The notes: generated from the letters alone by a model not told the origin. A stretch of 64,000 bases of DNA from Selenomonadales bacterium 4137-cl (GCA_032334055.1 JAUOZS010000001.1:1524501-1588500), one strand, 5' to 3'; positions 54,001 to 62,447 are shown, numbered from the stretch's first letter. Translations and numbers: made by a program.

Positions 54001-54610
54001 GGCCCTCGGGCCCGTCAACCCCGCGGCCATCGAAGAATACGCCCGCATCCAGGAACGCTACCAATTCCTCCGCACCCAGTACGACGACCTCACCGCCGCC
54101 AAAGACTACCTCCTCACCATCCTCAAAGACATCGACGCCACCATGGCCAAACAATTCAAAGCCGCCTTCGCCAAAATCAACGAACACTTCGGCGAACTCT
54201 TCGTCCGCCTCTTCGGCGGCGGCCGGGCCCAGCTCCTCCTGGCAAACCCCGACGACATCCTCGGCACCGGCATCGAAATCGTCGTCCAGCCGCCCGGCAA
54301 AAAACAGCAGAACCTCGCCCTCCTCTCCGGCGGCGAGCGGGCTCTCACCGTCATCGCCCTCCTGTTCTCCTTCCTGTCGTACCGCCCCACGCCCTTCTGC
54401 GTTCTCGACGAAATCGACGCCGCCCTCGACGAAGCCAACGTCCAGCGCTTCAGCGAATTCCTCCAGGACTACGCCCGCAGCACCCAATTCATCGTCGTCA
54501 CCCACCGCAAAGGCACCATGGAAGCCGCCGACGTCATGCACGGCGTCACCATGGAAGAATCGGGCGTCTCCAAACTCATCTCCGTCAAATTCATGGACAA
54601 GGCAGGTTAA
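51053..54610 (+). CDS. smc: Chromosome segregation protein SMC
   Basis: A protein of about 1185 residues that compacts and segregates the chromosome together with ScpA and ScpB. Both halves of the ABC ATPase are visible: Walker A GPNGSGKSN near residue 35, signature LLSGGERALTVIALLFS and Walker B FCVLDEIDAALDEAN near the C-terminus. Two long coiled coils flank a glycine-rich hinge (about 520-660). Starts at GTG 51035, TTG 51047 and TTG 51053 are in frame; TTG 51053 gives the usual LLLRKLEAYGFKSFA start and fits GAGGGTGG. ftsY follows after six bases. Confidence 0.95.
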   Translation: MLLRKLEAYGFKSFAEKTEMEFKSGITAIVGPNGSGKSNISDAVRWVLGEQNIRNLRGNKMEDVIFSGSAKRRPLGVAEVSLVFDNTDGLLPLEFSEVTITRRVFRSGDGEYYINKAPCRLKDIHDLLLEAGLSRESMTVISQNKIDEVLNSKPEERRLLFEEAAGIVKYKNRKKEALRKLEDTEQNLTRVLDITAEIETQLGPMAESAERTARYNDLAAEQTSCQVTLLLHKLTQAEKNLESVTLEQAALTDEDIAVTTRLTVAETDKEKFIDRLAELDENLRDAEAALTQAATEIERLDGKTAVLNERIGQEQKSRDRVIQDIDRLEQEKRENRARLEEWQAGHARKNAQAEELRAALAGQDQALTQAAAAIAAVEAKIDAAKDETFGHLQELVTQKNALRTLERDQENQNQREGQLIKERETFAGQFQETTQSLGSVQWEKQALDQDLAATDTTVAGLQDRKRQQDAALAENKAAETRLAGEIGQLASRLKVLSDMQEEYEGFGRGPKSVLKSDRPWRQGVHGAVAEIIAVEGAHVIAIETALGGALQHIIVASDDTAKAAVEHLKNHNLGRATFLPLNTIKPARPRDAEIAAAHAHGALGFAAGLVECEPRFRPIIDYLLARTVVAADIDAALRIARGAAFGVKIVTLDGQLVSPGGSITGGSTGRREASFLGRSGEIATLRETMATRETDLAARRRQTAQLQADLAALDEKIAGAHSRRRTLEVRQAELTVHAEKTGQEIKRLDLALATIDAELAASRAEAAAIAGKMADVAAAIAVMEERDNEHKRLIAGWQEDLKKLQADRDALAGSLTDSKIKLSALEQEVNAIAANCEQYKQAESRLVRQIDSLRGDIDRIGQEIARAETELAGIVQAKETLAAQKADHEKNRDAVLKDKLGVLAKQQKLEREVKDLRRRQNASQARLHELDLLAAKHGYEVTNCTEQLRDHYSLDREQAQAVFRPDDPEALAARVDELAAAIEALGPVNPAAIEEYARIQERYQFLRTQYDDLTAAKDYLLTILKDIDATMAKQFKAAFAKINEHFGELFVRLFGGGRAQLLLANPDDILGTGIEIVVQPPGKKQQNLALLSGGERALTVIALLFSFLSYRPTPFCVLDEIDAALDEANVQRFSEFLQDYARSTQFIVVTHRKGTMEAADVMHGVTMEESGVSKLISVKFMDKAG

Positions 54611-54616
54611 CACACC

Positions 54617-55534
54617 ATGGGCTTCTTCGACCGCCTTAAAGAAGGCCTCACAAAAACCCGCAAAGGCTTCACCGAAAAAGTCGAACAACTCGTCAGCGGC
54701 TACGCCACCATCGACGACGAATTCCTCGACGACCTCGAAGCCATCCTCCTTGCCGCCGACGTCGGCGTCAAAACCGTCGCCGCCCTCCTCGCCGACATCA
54801 AATCCGGCATCAAAGCCAAACAAATAAACGGCCCAGACGACCTCGTACCCTTCCTCAAAACCCGTATCGCCGCCATCCTGGCGGAAGGGGAGGGTGCCCC
54901 CCGCGAAGCCGAAACCGGTCCCACCGTAATCATGGTCGTCGGCGTCAACGGCGTCGGCAAAACCACCACCATCGCCAAACTCGGCCACTACTACCGCGAA
55001 CAGGGCCGCCGCGTCCTCCTCGCCGCCGGCGACACCTTCCGCGCCGCCGCCAGCGAACAGCTCGAAATCTGGGGCAGCCGCATCGGCGCCGAAGTCATCC
55101 GCCACAAAGAAGGCTCCGACCCCGCCGCCGTCGCTTTCGACGCCGTCCAGGCCGCCAAAGCCAGGAGCACCGACCTCCTCATCGTCGACACCGCCGGCCG
55201 CCTCCACACCAAATCCAACCTCATGGAAGAACTCAAGAAAGTCCACCGCGTCATCGCCCGCGAGCTCCCCGGCGCCCCCCACGAAGTCCTCCTCGTCCTC
55301 GACGCCACCACCGGCCAGAACGCCCTCAGCCAGGCCCGCCTCTTCAAAGAAGCCGTCGAAATCAGCGGCCTCGTCCTCACCAAACTCGACGGCACCGCCA
55401 AAGGCGGCGTCATCGTCGCCGTCAAGAGCGAGCTAGGCGTGCCGGTCAAATGGATCGGGGTGGGGGAGAAGATGGAGGATTTGCGGCCTTTTGTCGCATC
55501 CGACTTTGCGGCCGCACTCTTTGGCGACCGTTGA
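54617..55534 (+). CDS. ftsY: Signal recognition particle receptor FtsY
   Basis: A 305-residue SRP-receptor GTPase that brings ribosomes to the membrane together with Ffh (61058). G1 is GVNGVGKTTT, DTAGRLHTK is G3, TKLDGTAKGG is G4, and VKWIGVGEKMEDLRPF is the C-terminus. The usual acidic N-terminal A domain is short. The TGA stop codon lies inside the left end of a palindromic repeat copy. Confidence 0.96.
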   Translation: MGFFDRLKEGLTKTRKGFTEKVEQLVSGYATIDDEFLDDLEAILLAADVGVKTVAALLADIKSGIKAKQINGPDDLVPFLKTRIAAILAEGEGAPREAETGPTVIMVVGVNGVGKTTTIAKLGHYYREQGRRVLLAAGDTFRAAASEQLEIWGSRIGAEVIRHKEGSDPAAVAFDAVQAAKARSTDLLIVDTAGRLHTKSNLMEELKKVHRVIARELPGAPHEVLLVLDATTGQNALSQARLFKEAVEISGLVLTKLDGTAKGGVIVAVKSELGVPVKWIGVGEKMEDLRPFVASDFAAALFGDR

Positions 55535-55647
55535 TAAGCGCCCATCTGCGGCGTTGCTCCTCAAAGCGCTTGCTTGCGTACATACGAGTACGCGGCGCAG
55601 CGCGCTTTTCCGGTGCGCCTTGCATCTGGACACTTCTGAACGGTCGC
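55524..55647. repeat. Dispersed palindromic repeat, copy B
   Basis: GCGACCGTTGATAAGCGCCC opens and GCATCTGGACACTTCTGAAC then GGTCGC closes the element, as imperfect reverse complements. The core is GCGTACATACGAGTACGC. It is almost identical to copy C at 56698. Confidence 0.88.
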
Positions 55648-55666
55648 GGCGCATTAGCACGGAAAA

Positions 55667-55692
55667 AAACACCGGAGAATATCCGGTGTTTT
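55667..55692. terminator. Bidirectional terminator between ftsY and the FliB-like gene
   Basis: AACACCGGA and TCCGGTGTT pair around GAATA, with an A-run before and T-run after. It can end both convergent genes. Confidence 0.8.
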
Positions 55693-55735
55693 GTGTTTGT
55701 ATAGCCTATATTCATATGCACGCAATAGCTTCAAT

Positions 55736-56677
55736 TCACTTCCCCGCCACGATCCTCTGCAGCGCCACGCGGTTGTGGCAGTACTCGAATTCCGCCGCCA
55801 TCACCGCCGCCTTTACGCGCTCTAAGTTGTCCGTTCGGGCCGCCGCCGCCAGCCGCCGCCCAAGCGCGCCCAGCAGCCGCGTCGCTCCCGCCAGCCCGTG
55901 GAGGTAAAACACCTTCTTGAAAATCAGATTCACGAAAAAATGCTCCAGCAGGATAGCCGACGGCCCCGGCCCCGCACAGCCCGATCCCTCGGCCTCGTCA
56001 AGGCGGTCGTAATTCCCCCGGATCAGCCGGTCCACCGCGCGGCCTGTGTCCGGCGAACGGGGCAGGGAGTCCAGCGCGGCCGCCGTCGCCGCCAGGAAAT
56101 CAAGCCTTTGCGCCACAGTAAGGCCGCGGCACTGCATGATATCGATGAAATGCCGCTCAAGCTCGAAATAAAAGCCCAGCACGCTGTCCTGGGGCTGTTG
56201 GCGGGGAAAAACCTCGGCCGTGAAACTGTCCGCCTCTATATTCGTCGGCGGCTCCTCAGCGCGGACCACCTCTAAAGGCTCCGTTCGCGCAGCCAGCCGC
56301 ACTACCTCCGGGCAACTAAAGCTCAGCGTCACCTCCACGCCCCGCGCCGTCCGAATCGGGTAACGGGGGAAAAGGCGGCACACCTCGTCCAGGTGCTCGT
56401 GTCCCGCCTCGCGATGCAGCAGGCACAAATTGTCTTTTCGCAAAAACCAGCACCCGCCGTCCGCTCGCTTATTGATCGCCGCGAACTCGCCCGCGGCCCT
56501 GCGCCCCGCCAGCGGCCGGAACGCCGCCGCGAACTCGCCGGCGCGGCCCGATTGCGCGAAAAACGCCCGATTGCGCTCATACCCCGCCTCGTCCACCGTC
56601 ACCAGCCAGTCGTTGCGGCAGCACCGGCCGCAGCAGGCGCAGGTGAAGTGGGGTACGATATCGAGATAAATATACAT
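55736..56677 (-). CDS. Flagellin lysine-N-methylase-like protein (FliB/YkgJ-type zinc cluster)
   Basis: A 313-residue protein with an N-terminal cysteine cluster, FTCACCGRCCR, and later CLLHREAG and EVCRLFPRYP, the pattern of FliB proteins that methylate surface lysines of flagellin. Start 56677 (MYIYLDIVPHF) is chosen because AAGGA lies upstream; the longer frame would run into repeat copy C. No flagellar gene is nearby, so the substrate is unknown. Confidence 0.8.
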   Translation of the reverse strand: MYIYLDIVPHFTCACCGRCCRNDWLVTVDEAGYERNRAFFAQSGRAGEFAAAFRPLAGRRAAGEFAAINKRADGGCWFLRKDNLCLLHREAGHEHLDEVCRLFPRYPIRTARGVEVTLSFSCPEVVRLAARTEPLEVVRAEEPPTNIEADSFTAEVFPRQQPQDSVLGFYFELERHFIDIMQCRGLTVAQRLDFLAATAAALDSLPRSPDTGRAVDRLIRGNYDRLDEAEGSGCAGPGPSAILLEHFFVNLIFKKVFYLHGLAGATRLLGALGRRLAAAARTDNLERVKAAVMAAEFEYCHNRVALQRIVAGK

Positions 56678-56697
56678 TGGCGTTTTATCCTTTCGTT

Positions 56698-56821
56698 GGG
56701 ACCGCCCATAAGCGCCCATCTGCGGCGTTGCTCCTCAAAGCGCTTGCTTGCGTACATGCGAGTACGCGGCGCGGCGCGCTTTTCCGGTGCGCCTTGCATC
56801 TGGGCACTTCTGAACGGTCCC
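56698..56821. repeat. Dispersed palindromic repeat, copy C
   Basis: GGGACCGCCCATAAGCGCCC opens and TCTGGGCACTTCTGAACGGT then CCC closes it. The core GCGTACATGCGAGTACGC differs from copy B by single bases. It lies upstream of the FliB-like gene, between two reverse-strand genes. Confidence 0.88.
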
Positions 56822-56867
56822 GGCAGTTCAAGGCTATTAGATAGGGGAGAGGGGAGCGGGAAATAAT

Positions 56868-56894
56868 AAAACCCCGGATTTCTCCGGGAGTTTT
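56868..56894 (-). terminator. Hairpin terminator of the EAL/HDOD gene
   Basis: AAAACCCCGGA and TCCGGGAGTTTT pair with one bulge, and an AT-rich run follows on the reverse strand, where it lies behind the stop at 56942. Confidence 0.6.
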
Positions 56895-56941
56895 AATTCT
56901 GTGACGCGCTCTTCAATTCCTCCATTTCGCGAGCTTTGCGC

Positions 56942-58156
56942 TCAATACACCAGCGAATCCGCCCACTCGACGGCGCTCACATACGCCGTCGGGACATCCC
57001 GCTCGTCTATCCCCAGCATCGCCAGCAGCGCCGGGATGCGCGCCCATTCGCCGCGCTCGTACGCCAGAATGCACTGGTACAGGTAATGGAGGCAGTTCTT
57101 TTCGCCGACGTCGAGGAGCGCATTTTTTATCGCCGCCGAGAGCGGCAACTCCGCCAGCATCTCCTCCAGCGGGCAGCCCGTCAGCGCGTCGATCAGCGAA
57201 AACATCCCCAGGAAGAAAACATCGCTGCAGCTGGGGTCCAGGCAAGTCTTCGCCGCCAGCAGCTCCCCGAACCTGGCCCTGACCACCGAAGCCTTGATTA
57301 TCTCCTCCGGCCTGTCCTGGTCATACTCCCGCAGAGCCAGCAGCGTCACCCAGCGCACAATCTCCTTTTGCCCCAGCAAAACGAGCGCCTGCCTTATCGA
57401 CTTGATCTCTCCGGAGAAGTTGAAAAAGCCCGAATTAATGAACTTCAGCAGCTTATACGAAAACGCCACGTCGCGGCTGACGACCGACTCTAGTTTGCCG
57501 AAATCGAGATCCGGGCCGTTCACCTCGTTGATGATATGCAGATAATGCGCCCCGCGTCCGGGAATATCCCGGCGCGACAGTATCTCCGGCCGGCTGAAAA
57601 AATAGCCTTGGAAAAGCGAATAGCCGAATTTACGCGCTTCGAGAAACTCTTTGCGCGTCTCCACCTTTTCCGCCAGAAAAACGACATCCGGCTGGGACAC
57701 CTTGTTGATCACCCGCAGACGGTCGATACCGACAGTCTGGCGGAAATCCACCTTGACCACGTCCGCCAGGCTCAGCAGCGGCCGATACGCCGGCCGGAAA
57801 ATAAAATCGTCCAGCGCCAGTTGGTAGCCGGACTTTTTCAGATTTTCGCACACCGCGACAACATCGCGGTCCGGGAAAATGTTCTCCAGCACTTCCACCG
57901 TCACAAGCTCCTTGGGAATGGAAGCGGTGACCTCGCTTTTCAGCATATTCTCGGTAAAATTGACGAATGCCCGCTTATGGCCCGTCAGCCGGTCGAGACC
58001 GAAAACCAGCAGCGAATTGACGATAACATCCCGCGTCGCCTGGTCCCCGTCGGCCGCGTTGTAGCTGTCCTGGTCCGCGCCGCGGAACAAAAGCTCGTAA
58101 GCGACGACTTTTTCGTTCACATCGAAAATCGGCTGGCGGGCGATAAATACGTTCAC
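56942..58156 (-). CDS. EAL and HDOD domain signalling protein (YuxH-like)
   Basis: A 404-residue protein with an N-terminal EAL-like domain (about 1-200) and a C-terminal HDOD domain (about 205-400). The EAL triplet is changed to ELL (AYELLFRG), the DDFGTG motif reads LDDFIFRP, and AEGVET reads AEKVET, so c-di-GMP hydrolysis is unlikely. The LFQGYFFSRP end is conserved. Such proteins probably bind nucleotides or partners. No partner gene is near. Confidence 0.88.
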   Translation of the reverse strand: MNVFIARQPIFDVNEKVVAYELLFRGADQDSYNAADGDQATRDVIVNSLLVFGLDRLTGHKRAFVNFTENMLKSEVTASIPKELVTVEVLENIFPDRDVVAVCENLKKSGYQLALDDFIFRPAYRPLLSLADVVKVDFRQTVGIDRLRVINKVSQPDVVFLAEKVETRKEFLEARKFGYSLFQGYFFSRPEILSRRDIPGRGAHYLHIINEVNGPDLDFGKLESVVSRDVAFSYKLLKFINSGFFNFSGEIKSIRQALVLLGQKEIVRWVTLLALREYDQDRPEEIIKASVVRARFGELLAAKTCLDPSCSDVFFLGMFSLIDALTGCPLEEMLAELPLSAAIKNALLDVGEKNCLHYLYQCILAYERGEWARIPALLAMLGIDERDVPTAYVSAVEWADSLVY

Positions 58157-58260
58157 GGTTCGCTTCCTCCATGATAGCCGGTTTCACCCAATATTTACTA
58201 TTAGTATAAATGGAAACCGTTGTTTTTGTCATCAGCTTAAAGATAGATGGCAATCACAAG

Positions 58261-58300
58261 GGAGCCAATAAGCGCCCATCTGCGAGTTTGCCTCTCGGTT
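58261..58300. repeat. Truncated left end of the palindromic repeat
   Basis: GGAGCCAATAAGCGCCCATC followed by TGCGAGTTTG matches the left end of copy D, which starts only 45 bases later. No matching right end exists. Confidence 0.7.
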
Positions 58301-58305
58301 TCAAT

Positions 58306-58431
58306 GGAGCCGCACATAAGCGCCCATCTGCGTTGTTGGTCCTCCGGGCGCTCGCTCGCCGTACGTCCCGTGTACTGTCTTCGCGAGCGTCCTCGGAGCC
58401 GCCTAGCATCTGGACACTTCTGAACAGCTCC
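58306..58431. repeat. Dispersed palindromic repeat, copy D
   Basis: GGAGCCGCACATAAGCGCCC opens and GCATCTGGACACTTCTGAAC then AGCTCC closes it. The core differs from B and C. The remaining bases to the OLD gene show no gene. Confidence 0.82.
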
Positions 58432-58570
58432 GGCTATTCAGGGAAGGGATGGGGAGAAGGCAAATGATTTTTATTCAAATCGCGCTAGTACACTGTAATC
58501 TGTGGAGGAAATTATAGGAAAATGTAGAAAGGTGCCGATAATAATCATTAGCAAAAGGCGGGAAGAGAAT

Positions 58571-60556
58571 ATGATTATCGAAAGTATTCGTGTAACAAAC
58601 TTTCGTTCAATCCTAGCTGAAATGCTGCTATGCGATGATCTTACAGCACTTGTCGGAGTGAATGGAGCGGGGAAATCATCTTTTCTTCGAGCACTGGAAA
58701 TATTCTATAGTCCAACGCCCAAGATAGATATGGGTGATTATTACAATAAAGACGTTACAAGGGACATTACTGTAGCGGTAACTTTTAAGAATTTGAGCGA
58801 TGAGGCGCAGGAAAAGTTTTCAAAATATATGCAGGGAGATACGCTCACGGTTGAACGAGTATTTTCGTGGGATAGCGGAAAAACCACAGCGAAATATCAC
58901 GGTTCTATACTCATGAACCCGGAATTTCAAGGAGTAAGAGAAGGTTTGCAAATTAAAGACCGTGGAGTAACAGCTAAAGAAGCCTATAATGCTCTTCGCA
59001 ACAAGCCTGAGTATTCTACTCTACCCGCGTGGACTACATTAGCCGTCGTAGAAACAACCTTGAGAACATGGGAGGGCTTCAATTTAGCTAAGTGTAACCG
59101 CCAAAGGGACGATGGCCAATTTTTTGGTTTTAGAGGTGTTGGACAAGGATATCTGGGGAAGTTTACAAAGTTTCTATTCATTCCAGCAGTACGTAATGCA
59201 TCTGATGATGCGGCGGAGGGGCGCGGTTCGGTATTGACGGGATTAATGGATCTTGTGGTACGAAGTATAATTGCCAATAAGGACACCGTTAAAAACCTAA
59301 AAGAAGAAACACAGAAAAAGTACGAGGAGTTAATGGACCCTACTAAGTTAACGGAGTTATCGACTTTATCAGTGAATATGACAAAAACGTTACAAACTTT
59401 CGTTCCAGATGCCGAGGTTGATTTAAAATGGCTGCCGTTACAGGAAATCTCTATTCCAATGCCACAGGCAGATATTAGGCTTGTTGAAGATGGTTACTCT
59501 TCGGATGTCGCTCGTACCGGGCATGGTCTTCAAAGAGCTTTCATTCTAACAATGTTACAACATCTTGTGTTAGCGCAAACAGCTACTGAGCATATGCAAA
59601 AAACAACCGATGGTGATGATTGGGGAGAGAAGCCTGCATTTAAGCCTTCTTTACCAAACCTCGTGCTTGGAATTGAAGAACCTGAGCTTTATCAACACCC
59701 TAGTAGACAGAGGTACTTCGCGGATATCTTACTTAAACTTGCAAGTGGCATGACGCCAGGAGTTGCTGAAAAGACACAAGTTATTTATGGAACTCATTCC
59801 CCACTTTTCGTTGGAATAGACCGGATAAATCAGGTAAGGTTATTAAGAAAAGTTGATAATTCAGGGATGCCCAAAATTACAAAAATTATCAGTACATCTT
59901 TAGATAGTGTTGCAAAAAAGATTTGGGAAGCTGACGGTTGCGTTGGTCCGAAATATACTGGGAAAACACTACAGCCAAGGCTTCAGGCCATAATGACACC
60001 TTGGATGAACGAAGGTTTCTTTGCTAACGTTGTAGTTTTGGTTGAGGGTGAAGATGATAGGGCAGCTATATTAGGAATTGCACAATCTAAGGGACATATT
60101 TTTGAAAGTATGGGAGTCGCTGTGATACCATGTGGAGGAAAGACGAATATTGATAGACCGGCTACGATTTTTCATGAACTCGGTATTCCGGTATATGTGA
60201 TTTGGGATGGTGACAAGGGCGGAAAAAATGCTAATCCAGAAGATAACAAGCGATTACTCAGATTAATGAATGCGAGAGTAGAGGAATGGCCTTTTACATT
60301 AGTTGGAGGTCATTATACCTGTTTTGAAATTGATCTGGAGAGCATTTTGCAAGAAGAGGTCGGTAATGTTCTTTTCGAGGAATTACTAAAAGAGTGTCAA
60401 GATGATCTTTGTATTCCAAAACGTAAACATGCTCTTAAGAATCCACATATAGTAGCAAAAATTATAAAACTGGCCAGAGAGAAGAGACGCACAAGCAATA
60501 CACTGGAAAATGTAGTAGATAGAATCGTTGCCAAAATTGTCGCCCCGACAGCCTAG
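58571..60556 (+). CDS. OLD-family ATP-dependent endonuclease (AAA ATPase plus TOPRIM)
   Basis: A 661-residue protein. The N-terminal ABC-type ATPase has Walker A GVNGAGKSS (about 29-37), Walker B LVLGIEEPELYQHPS and the His loop YGTHSPLFVG. A C-terminal TOPRIM nuclease domain starts near 480 with VVLVEGEDDRAAILGIA and has IWDGDKGGK as its DxD-like site. OLD nucleases act against phages. Base composition is clearly AT-richer than all neighbours, which points to horizontal gain. ATG 58571 is chosen; GTG 58502 would add 23 residues. No partner gene (such as a UvrD helicase) is adjacent. Confidence 0.9.
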   Translation: MIIESIRVTNFRSILAEMLLCDDLTALVGVNGAGKSSFLRALEIFYSPTPKIDMGDYYNKDVTRDITVAVTFKNLSDEAQEKFSKYMQGDTLTVERVFSWDSGKTTAKYHGSILMNPEFQGVREGLQIKDRGVTAKEAYNALRNKPEYSTLPAWTTLAVVETTLRTWEGFNLAKCNRQRDDGQFFGFRGVGQGYLGKFTKFLFIPAVRNASDDAAEGRGSVLTGLMDLVVRSIIANKDTVKNLKEETQKKYEELMDPTKLTELSTLSVNMTKTLQTFVPDAEVDLKWLPLQEISIPMPQADIRLVEDGYSSDVARTGHGLQRAFILTMLQHLVLAQTATEHMQKTTDGDDWGEKPAFKPSLPNLVLGIEEPELYQHPSRQRYFADILLKLASGMTPGVAEKTQVIYGTHSPLFVGIDRINQVRLLRKVDNSGMPKITKIISTSLDSVAKKIWEADGCVGPKYTGKTLQPRLQAIMTPWMNEGFFANVVVLVEGEDDRAAILGIAQSKGHIFESMGVAVIPCGGKTNIDRPATIFHELGIPVYVIWDGDKGGKNANPEDNKRLLRLMNARVEEWPFTLVGGHYTCFEIDLESILQEEVGNVLFEELLKECQDDLCIPKRKHALKNPHIVAKIIKLAREKRRTSNTLENVVDRIVAKIVAPTA

Positions 60557-60623
60557 GATATTTAGAGTGGTAATATAAATGCCAGAGTGTGCTAGTTTAA
60601 CTTTTCCTGTCAACCCCTGGCAC

Positions 60624-60652
60624 TTGACAGCCGCCCTTTTTTCCTCTATACT
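60624..60652 (+). promoter_or_regulatory. Promoter of the ylxM-ffh operon
   Basis: TTGACA and TATACT are spaced by 17 bases, 24 bases before the ylxM start. Confidence 0.88.
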
Positions 60653-60675
60653 TAGCAGGTGTAAAGGTATTGACC

Positions 60676-61044
60676 TTGTCAGCGAGGGAAAAGCAAATGC
60701 TCGATAAGGTACTCAGGATAGCAGAACTGTACGACTTCTACGGCGCGCTGCTTACCGACAAGCAGCAGCGCTGCATCGAAATGCACTACCTCGGCGACGA
60801 CTCGCTCGCCGAGATCGCCGAGGAATTCCGGGTCTCCCGCCAGGCCGTCCACGACATCCTCCGCCGCGGCGAGCAGCTTCTCGTCGAATACGAGGAAAAG
60901 CTCGGCCTCGTCGAACGTCAGCGCCGCGACCGGGAAACCATCGCCAAAGTCCGCGCCTGCCTTGAGGCCCTGCCGGCGGAAACCCGCCGCCTGCCCGAGA
61001 CCGATCAGGCGCTCGAACTTCTCCGCCAACTTACCGACCGCTGA
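60676..61044 (+). CDS. ylxM: YlxM/UPF0122 DNA-binding protein
   Basis: A 122-residue protein with a sigma-4-like helix-turn-helix, YLGDDSLAEIAEEFRVSRQAVHDILRR. YlxM is encoded before ffh in most Bacillota and probably affects the SRP pathway. TTG 60676 fits AAAGGT spacing; ATG 60697 is an alternative start. Twelve bases separate it from ffh. Confidence 0.93.
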   Translation: MSAREKQMLDKVLRIAELYDFYGALLTDKQQRCIEMHYLGDDSLAEIAEEFRVSRQAVHDILRRGEQLLVEYEEKLGLVERQRRDRETIAKVRACLEALPAETRRLPETDQALELLRQLTDR

Positions 61045-61057
61045 AAGGAGGCCCCTT

Positions 61058-62404
61058 ATGGTATTCGAAGGCTTGGCCGATAAACTCCAGCAAACGTTCA
61101 AAAAACTCAGGGGCCGGGGCAAACTGTCCGAATCCGACGTCAATGACGCCCTCCGCGAGGTGCGCATGGCCTTATTGGAGGCCGACGTCAACTTCAAGGT
61201 CGTAAAAGACTTTGTCGCCAAGGTCAAGGAACGGGCCATCGGCCACGAAGTCCTCGAAAGCCTCACCCCCGCCCAGCAGGTCGTCAAGATCGTCAACGAC
61301 GAGCTCACCGCCCTCATGGGCGGCACCATGAGCCGCATCGCCATCTCGCCCAAGCCGCCCACCGTCGTCATGCTCGTCGGCCTCCAGGGCGCCGGCAAGA
61401 CGACCACCGCCGGCAAGCTAGCCCTTCTGCTCAAAAAGCAGAACAAGCGCCCCCTGCTCGTCGCGGCCGACATCTACCGCCCGGCGGCCATCAAGCAGCT
61501 CGAAGTGCTGGGCGAAAAACTCGAAATCCCCGTCTTCACCCTCGGCGACAAGGAAAAGCCGGTCGTCATCGCCAAAAAGGCCATCGAACACGCCCAGGCC
61601 TACGCCAACGACATCGTCATCATCGACACCGCCGGCCGTCTCCACATCAACGCCGAGCTCATGGACGAGCTCAAATCTGTCAAACAGACCGTCCGGCCCC
61701 ACGAAATCCTCCTCGTCGTCGACGCCATGACCGGCCAGGACGCCGTCACCGTCGCCGAAAGCTTCAACAACGACCTCGGCCTCGACGGCGTCATCCTCAC
61801 CAAACTCGACGGCGACGCCCGCGGCGGCGCGGCCCTGTCCGTCAAGGCCGTCACCGGCTGCCCGATCAAGTTCGCCGGCATGGGCGAAAAGCTCGAAGCC
61901 CTCGAGCCCTTCCATCCCGACCGCATGGCCTCCCGCATCCTCGGCATGGGCGACGTCCTCAGCCTCATCGAAAAAGCCGAGCAGGCCATCGACTTCGACA
62001 AGGCCCAGGCGCTTGAGAAGAAGCTCCGCAAAGAGGAATTCACCCTCGACGACTTCCTCGACCAGCTCCAGCAGGTCCGCAAGCTCGGCTCCCTCGACCA
62101 GATCCTCGGCATGATCCCCGGGATGGGCGGCCTCACCAAAAAGCTCCAGGGCGCCGAACTCGACGAAAAGCAGCTCAAGCAGGTCGAAGCCATCATCCGC
62201 TCGATGACCCGGAAAGAGCGCCGCGACCCCAACATCATCAACGGCAGCCGCCGTAAGCGCATCGCCGCCGGCAGCGGCACCCGCGTCCAGGACGTCAACC
62301 GCCTCCTGAAGCAGTTCGTCGACGCCCGCAAGATGATGAAGCAGCTCCAGCAGCACCAGAAAAGCGGCAAAAAAGGCGGTTTCAAGCTGCCTTTCATGCG
62401 ATAA
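61058..62404 (+). CDS. ffh: Signal recognition particle protein Ffh
   Basis: A 448-residue SRP54 GTPase. G1 is [11 protein letters not shown]3 DTAGRLH, G4 [10 protein letters not shown], and the C-terminal M domain (about 310-445) is methionine-rich with [10 protein letters not shown] and [10 protein letters not shown]. It pairs with FtsY encoded at 54617. ATG 61058 follows AAAGGAGG. Confidence 0.96.
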   Translation: MVFEGLADKLQQTFKKLRGRGKLSESDVNDALREVRMALLEADVNFKVVKDFVAKVKERAIGHEVLESLTPAQQVVKIVNDELTALMGGTMSRIAISPKPPTVVMLVGLQGAGKTTTAGKLALLLKKQNKRPLLVAADIYRPAAIKQLEVLGEKLEIPVFTLGDKEKPVVIAKKAIEHAQAYANDIVIIDTAGRLHINAELMDELKSVKQTVRPHEILLVVDAMTGQDAVTVAESFNNDLGLDGVILTKLDGDARGGAALSVKAVTGCPIKFAGMGEKLEALEPFHPDRMASRILGMGDVLSLIEKAEQAIDFDKAQALEKKLRKEEFTLDDFLDQLQQVRKLGSLDQILGMIPGMGGLTKKLQGAELDEKQLKQVEAIIRSMTRKERRDPNIINGSRRKRIAAGSGTRVQDVNRLLKQFVDARKMMKQLQQHQKSGKKGGFKLPFMR

Positions 62405-62447
62405 AACCCCGCATATTGGTTATTTTATAAAGGAGGTGAATTGTAAC

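Noticed and set aside
51530..55282. A 1250-codon open frame on the reverse strand, antisense to smc and ftsY
   Set aside because: It is a by-product of high GC3: the forward smc frame has complete SMC domains, and the reverse translation is low-complexity Gly/Asp/Glu/Val/Phe with no motifs.
55450..55704. Short frames translating ISAHLRRCSSKRLLAY and similar at 55450 and 56393
   Set aside because: They are translations of palindromic repeat copies B and C and recur only because the repeat recurs.
58502..58570. Longer OLD nuclease start at GTG 58502
   Set aside because: It would put 23 unusual residues before the conserved MIIESIRVTNFRS opening typical of the family, so ATG 58571 is preferred, though not proven.
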